Shown here: piece after piece, positions 5,828 through 5,930 of the stretch
Numbering within the stretch: position 1 is the first letter of the stretch
Layout: each line of letters opens with the position of its first letter
Source: a bacterium
GTDB lineage: Bacteria > UBA9089 > CG2-30-40-21
Length of the DNA stretch: 5,930 nt
Direction: 5' to 3'
Assembly (NCBI GenBank): GCA_030018795.1
Contig: JASEHA010000158.1
Span: 1-5,930, forward strand
Made by a program: the position numbers and the translations under genes
Notes under the pieces: model-generated
Databases searched by the model: none
The model's input: the letters and a program-made list of their open reading frames with translations, nothing else
Told to the model about the DNA's origin: nothing

Positions 5828-5894
5828 ACTGGTGACCAAGCAAGCAAGTGCACCAGTCACCAGTTAACTGGTGCTCTGGTGACTGGTGCTCTGG
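5828..5894. repeat. Third copy of the CACCAG / CTGGTG repeat family
   Basis: Units are CTGGTG at 5829, CACCAG at 5851 and 5858, CTGGTG at 5868, 5876 and 5883, and a partial CTGG at 5891. The core CACCAGTTAACTGGTG (5858-5873) is a perfect 16-bp palindrome, and 5828-5836 is an exact complement of 5856-5864, so alternative stems compete. The flank CTGGTGACCAAGCAAGC (5829-5845) nearly matches the minus strand of 2831-2846 beside the second copy, with one extra base and one substitution. No gene is visible between here and the right edge. Confidence 0.87.
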
Positions 5895-5930
5895 ACTGAT
5901 TGCAACGTCTTTCATGTCTCTTATTGTGTA

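Noticed and set aside
5914..5930. Start of a plus-strand gene (ATG at 5914) leaving the right edge
   Set aside because: No ribosome site and only five codons visible.

Overview
The window is bacterial chromosomal DNA, fairly AT-rich. It carries three complete genes, all on the minus strand, in the transcription order: large unknown gene (start at 5375), then pdxA, then hflX. HflX (ribosome-associated GTPase) and PdxA (vitamin B6 synthesis through the DXP-dependent route) are widespread bacterial housekeeping proteins. They show the DNA is bacterial but do not fix the phylum. Spacers rich in dispersed palindromic repeats would suit an uncultured lineage; that is an impression only.

Layout from left to right. 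Positions 1-323 hold no supportable gene; 221-317 is an imperfect inverted repeat with a short 9-bp tandem repeat inside it, lying just after the hflX stop. hflX occupies 324-1583 and starts at TTG behind a perfect AGGAGG. The 177-bp gap to pdxA is largely filled by a two-sided array of CACCAG and CTGGTG units. pdxA occupies 1761-2798. The 108-bp gap above it holds a shorter hairpin of the same repeat family. The unknown gene is best read as 2907-5375 (822 residues). Positions 5376-5930 contain its leader of roughly 210 nt, a strong sigma70-type promoter whose -35 box sits at the exact centre of an inverted repeat, two further palindromes (one matching the DnaA-box consensus), and a third copy of the CACCAG/CTGGTG repeat.

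The only clear promoter is the one at 5596-5625, so the three genes may form one transcription unit. The two repeat-filled gaps (108 and 177 bp) could also hold breaks or processing points. No rho-independent terminator (hairpin plus U-tract) was found anywhere. HflX and PdxA have no known joint function, so their adjacency does not define a pathway. The unknown protein has an N-terminal four-cysteine knuckle, a helical (HEAT-like) region, and winged-helix and C-terminal segments that resemble, by eye, the helicase-associated XPB/Ssl2 N-terminal-like domain. It has no helicase motor. It is the least explained coding feature here. The repeat family and the -35-centred inverted repeat are the least explained non-coding ones.
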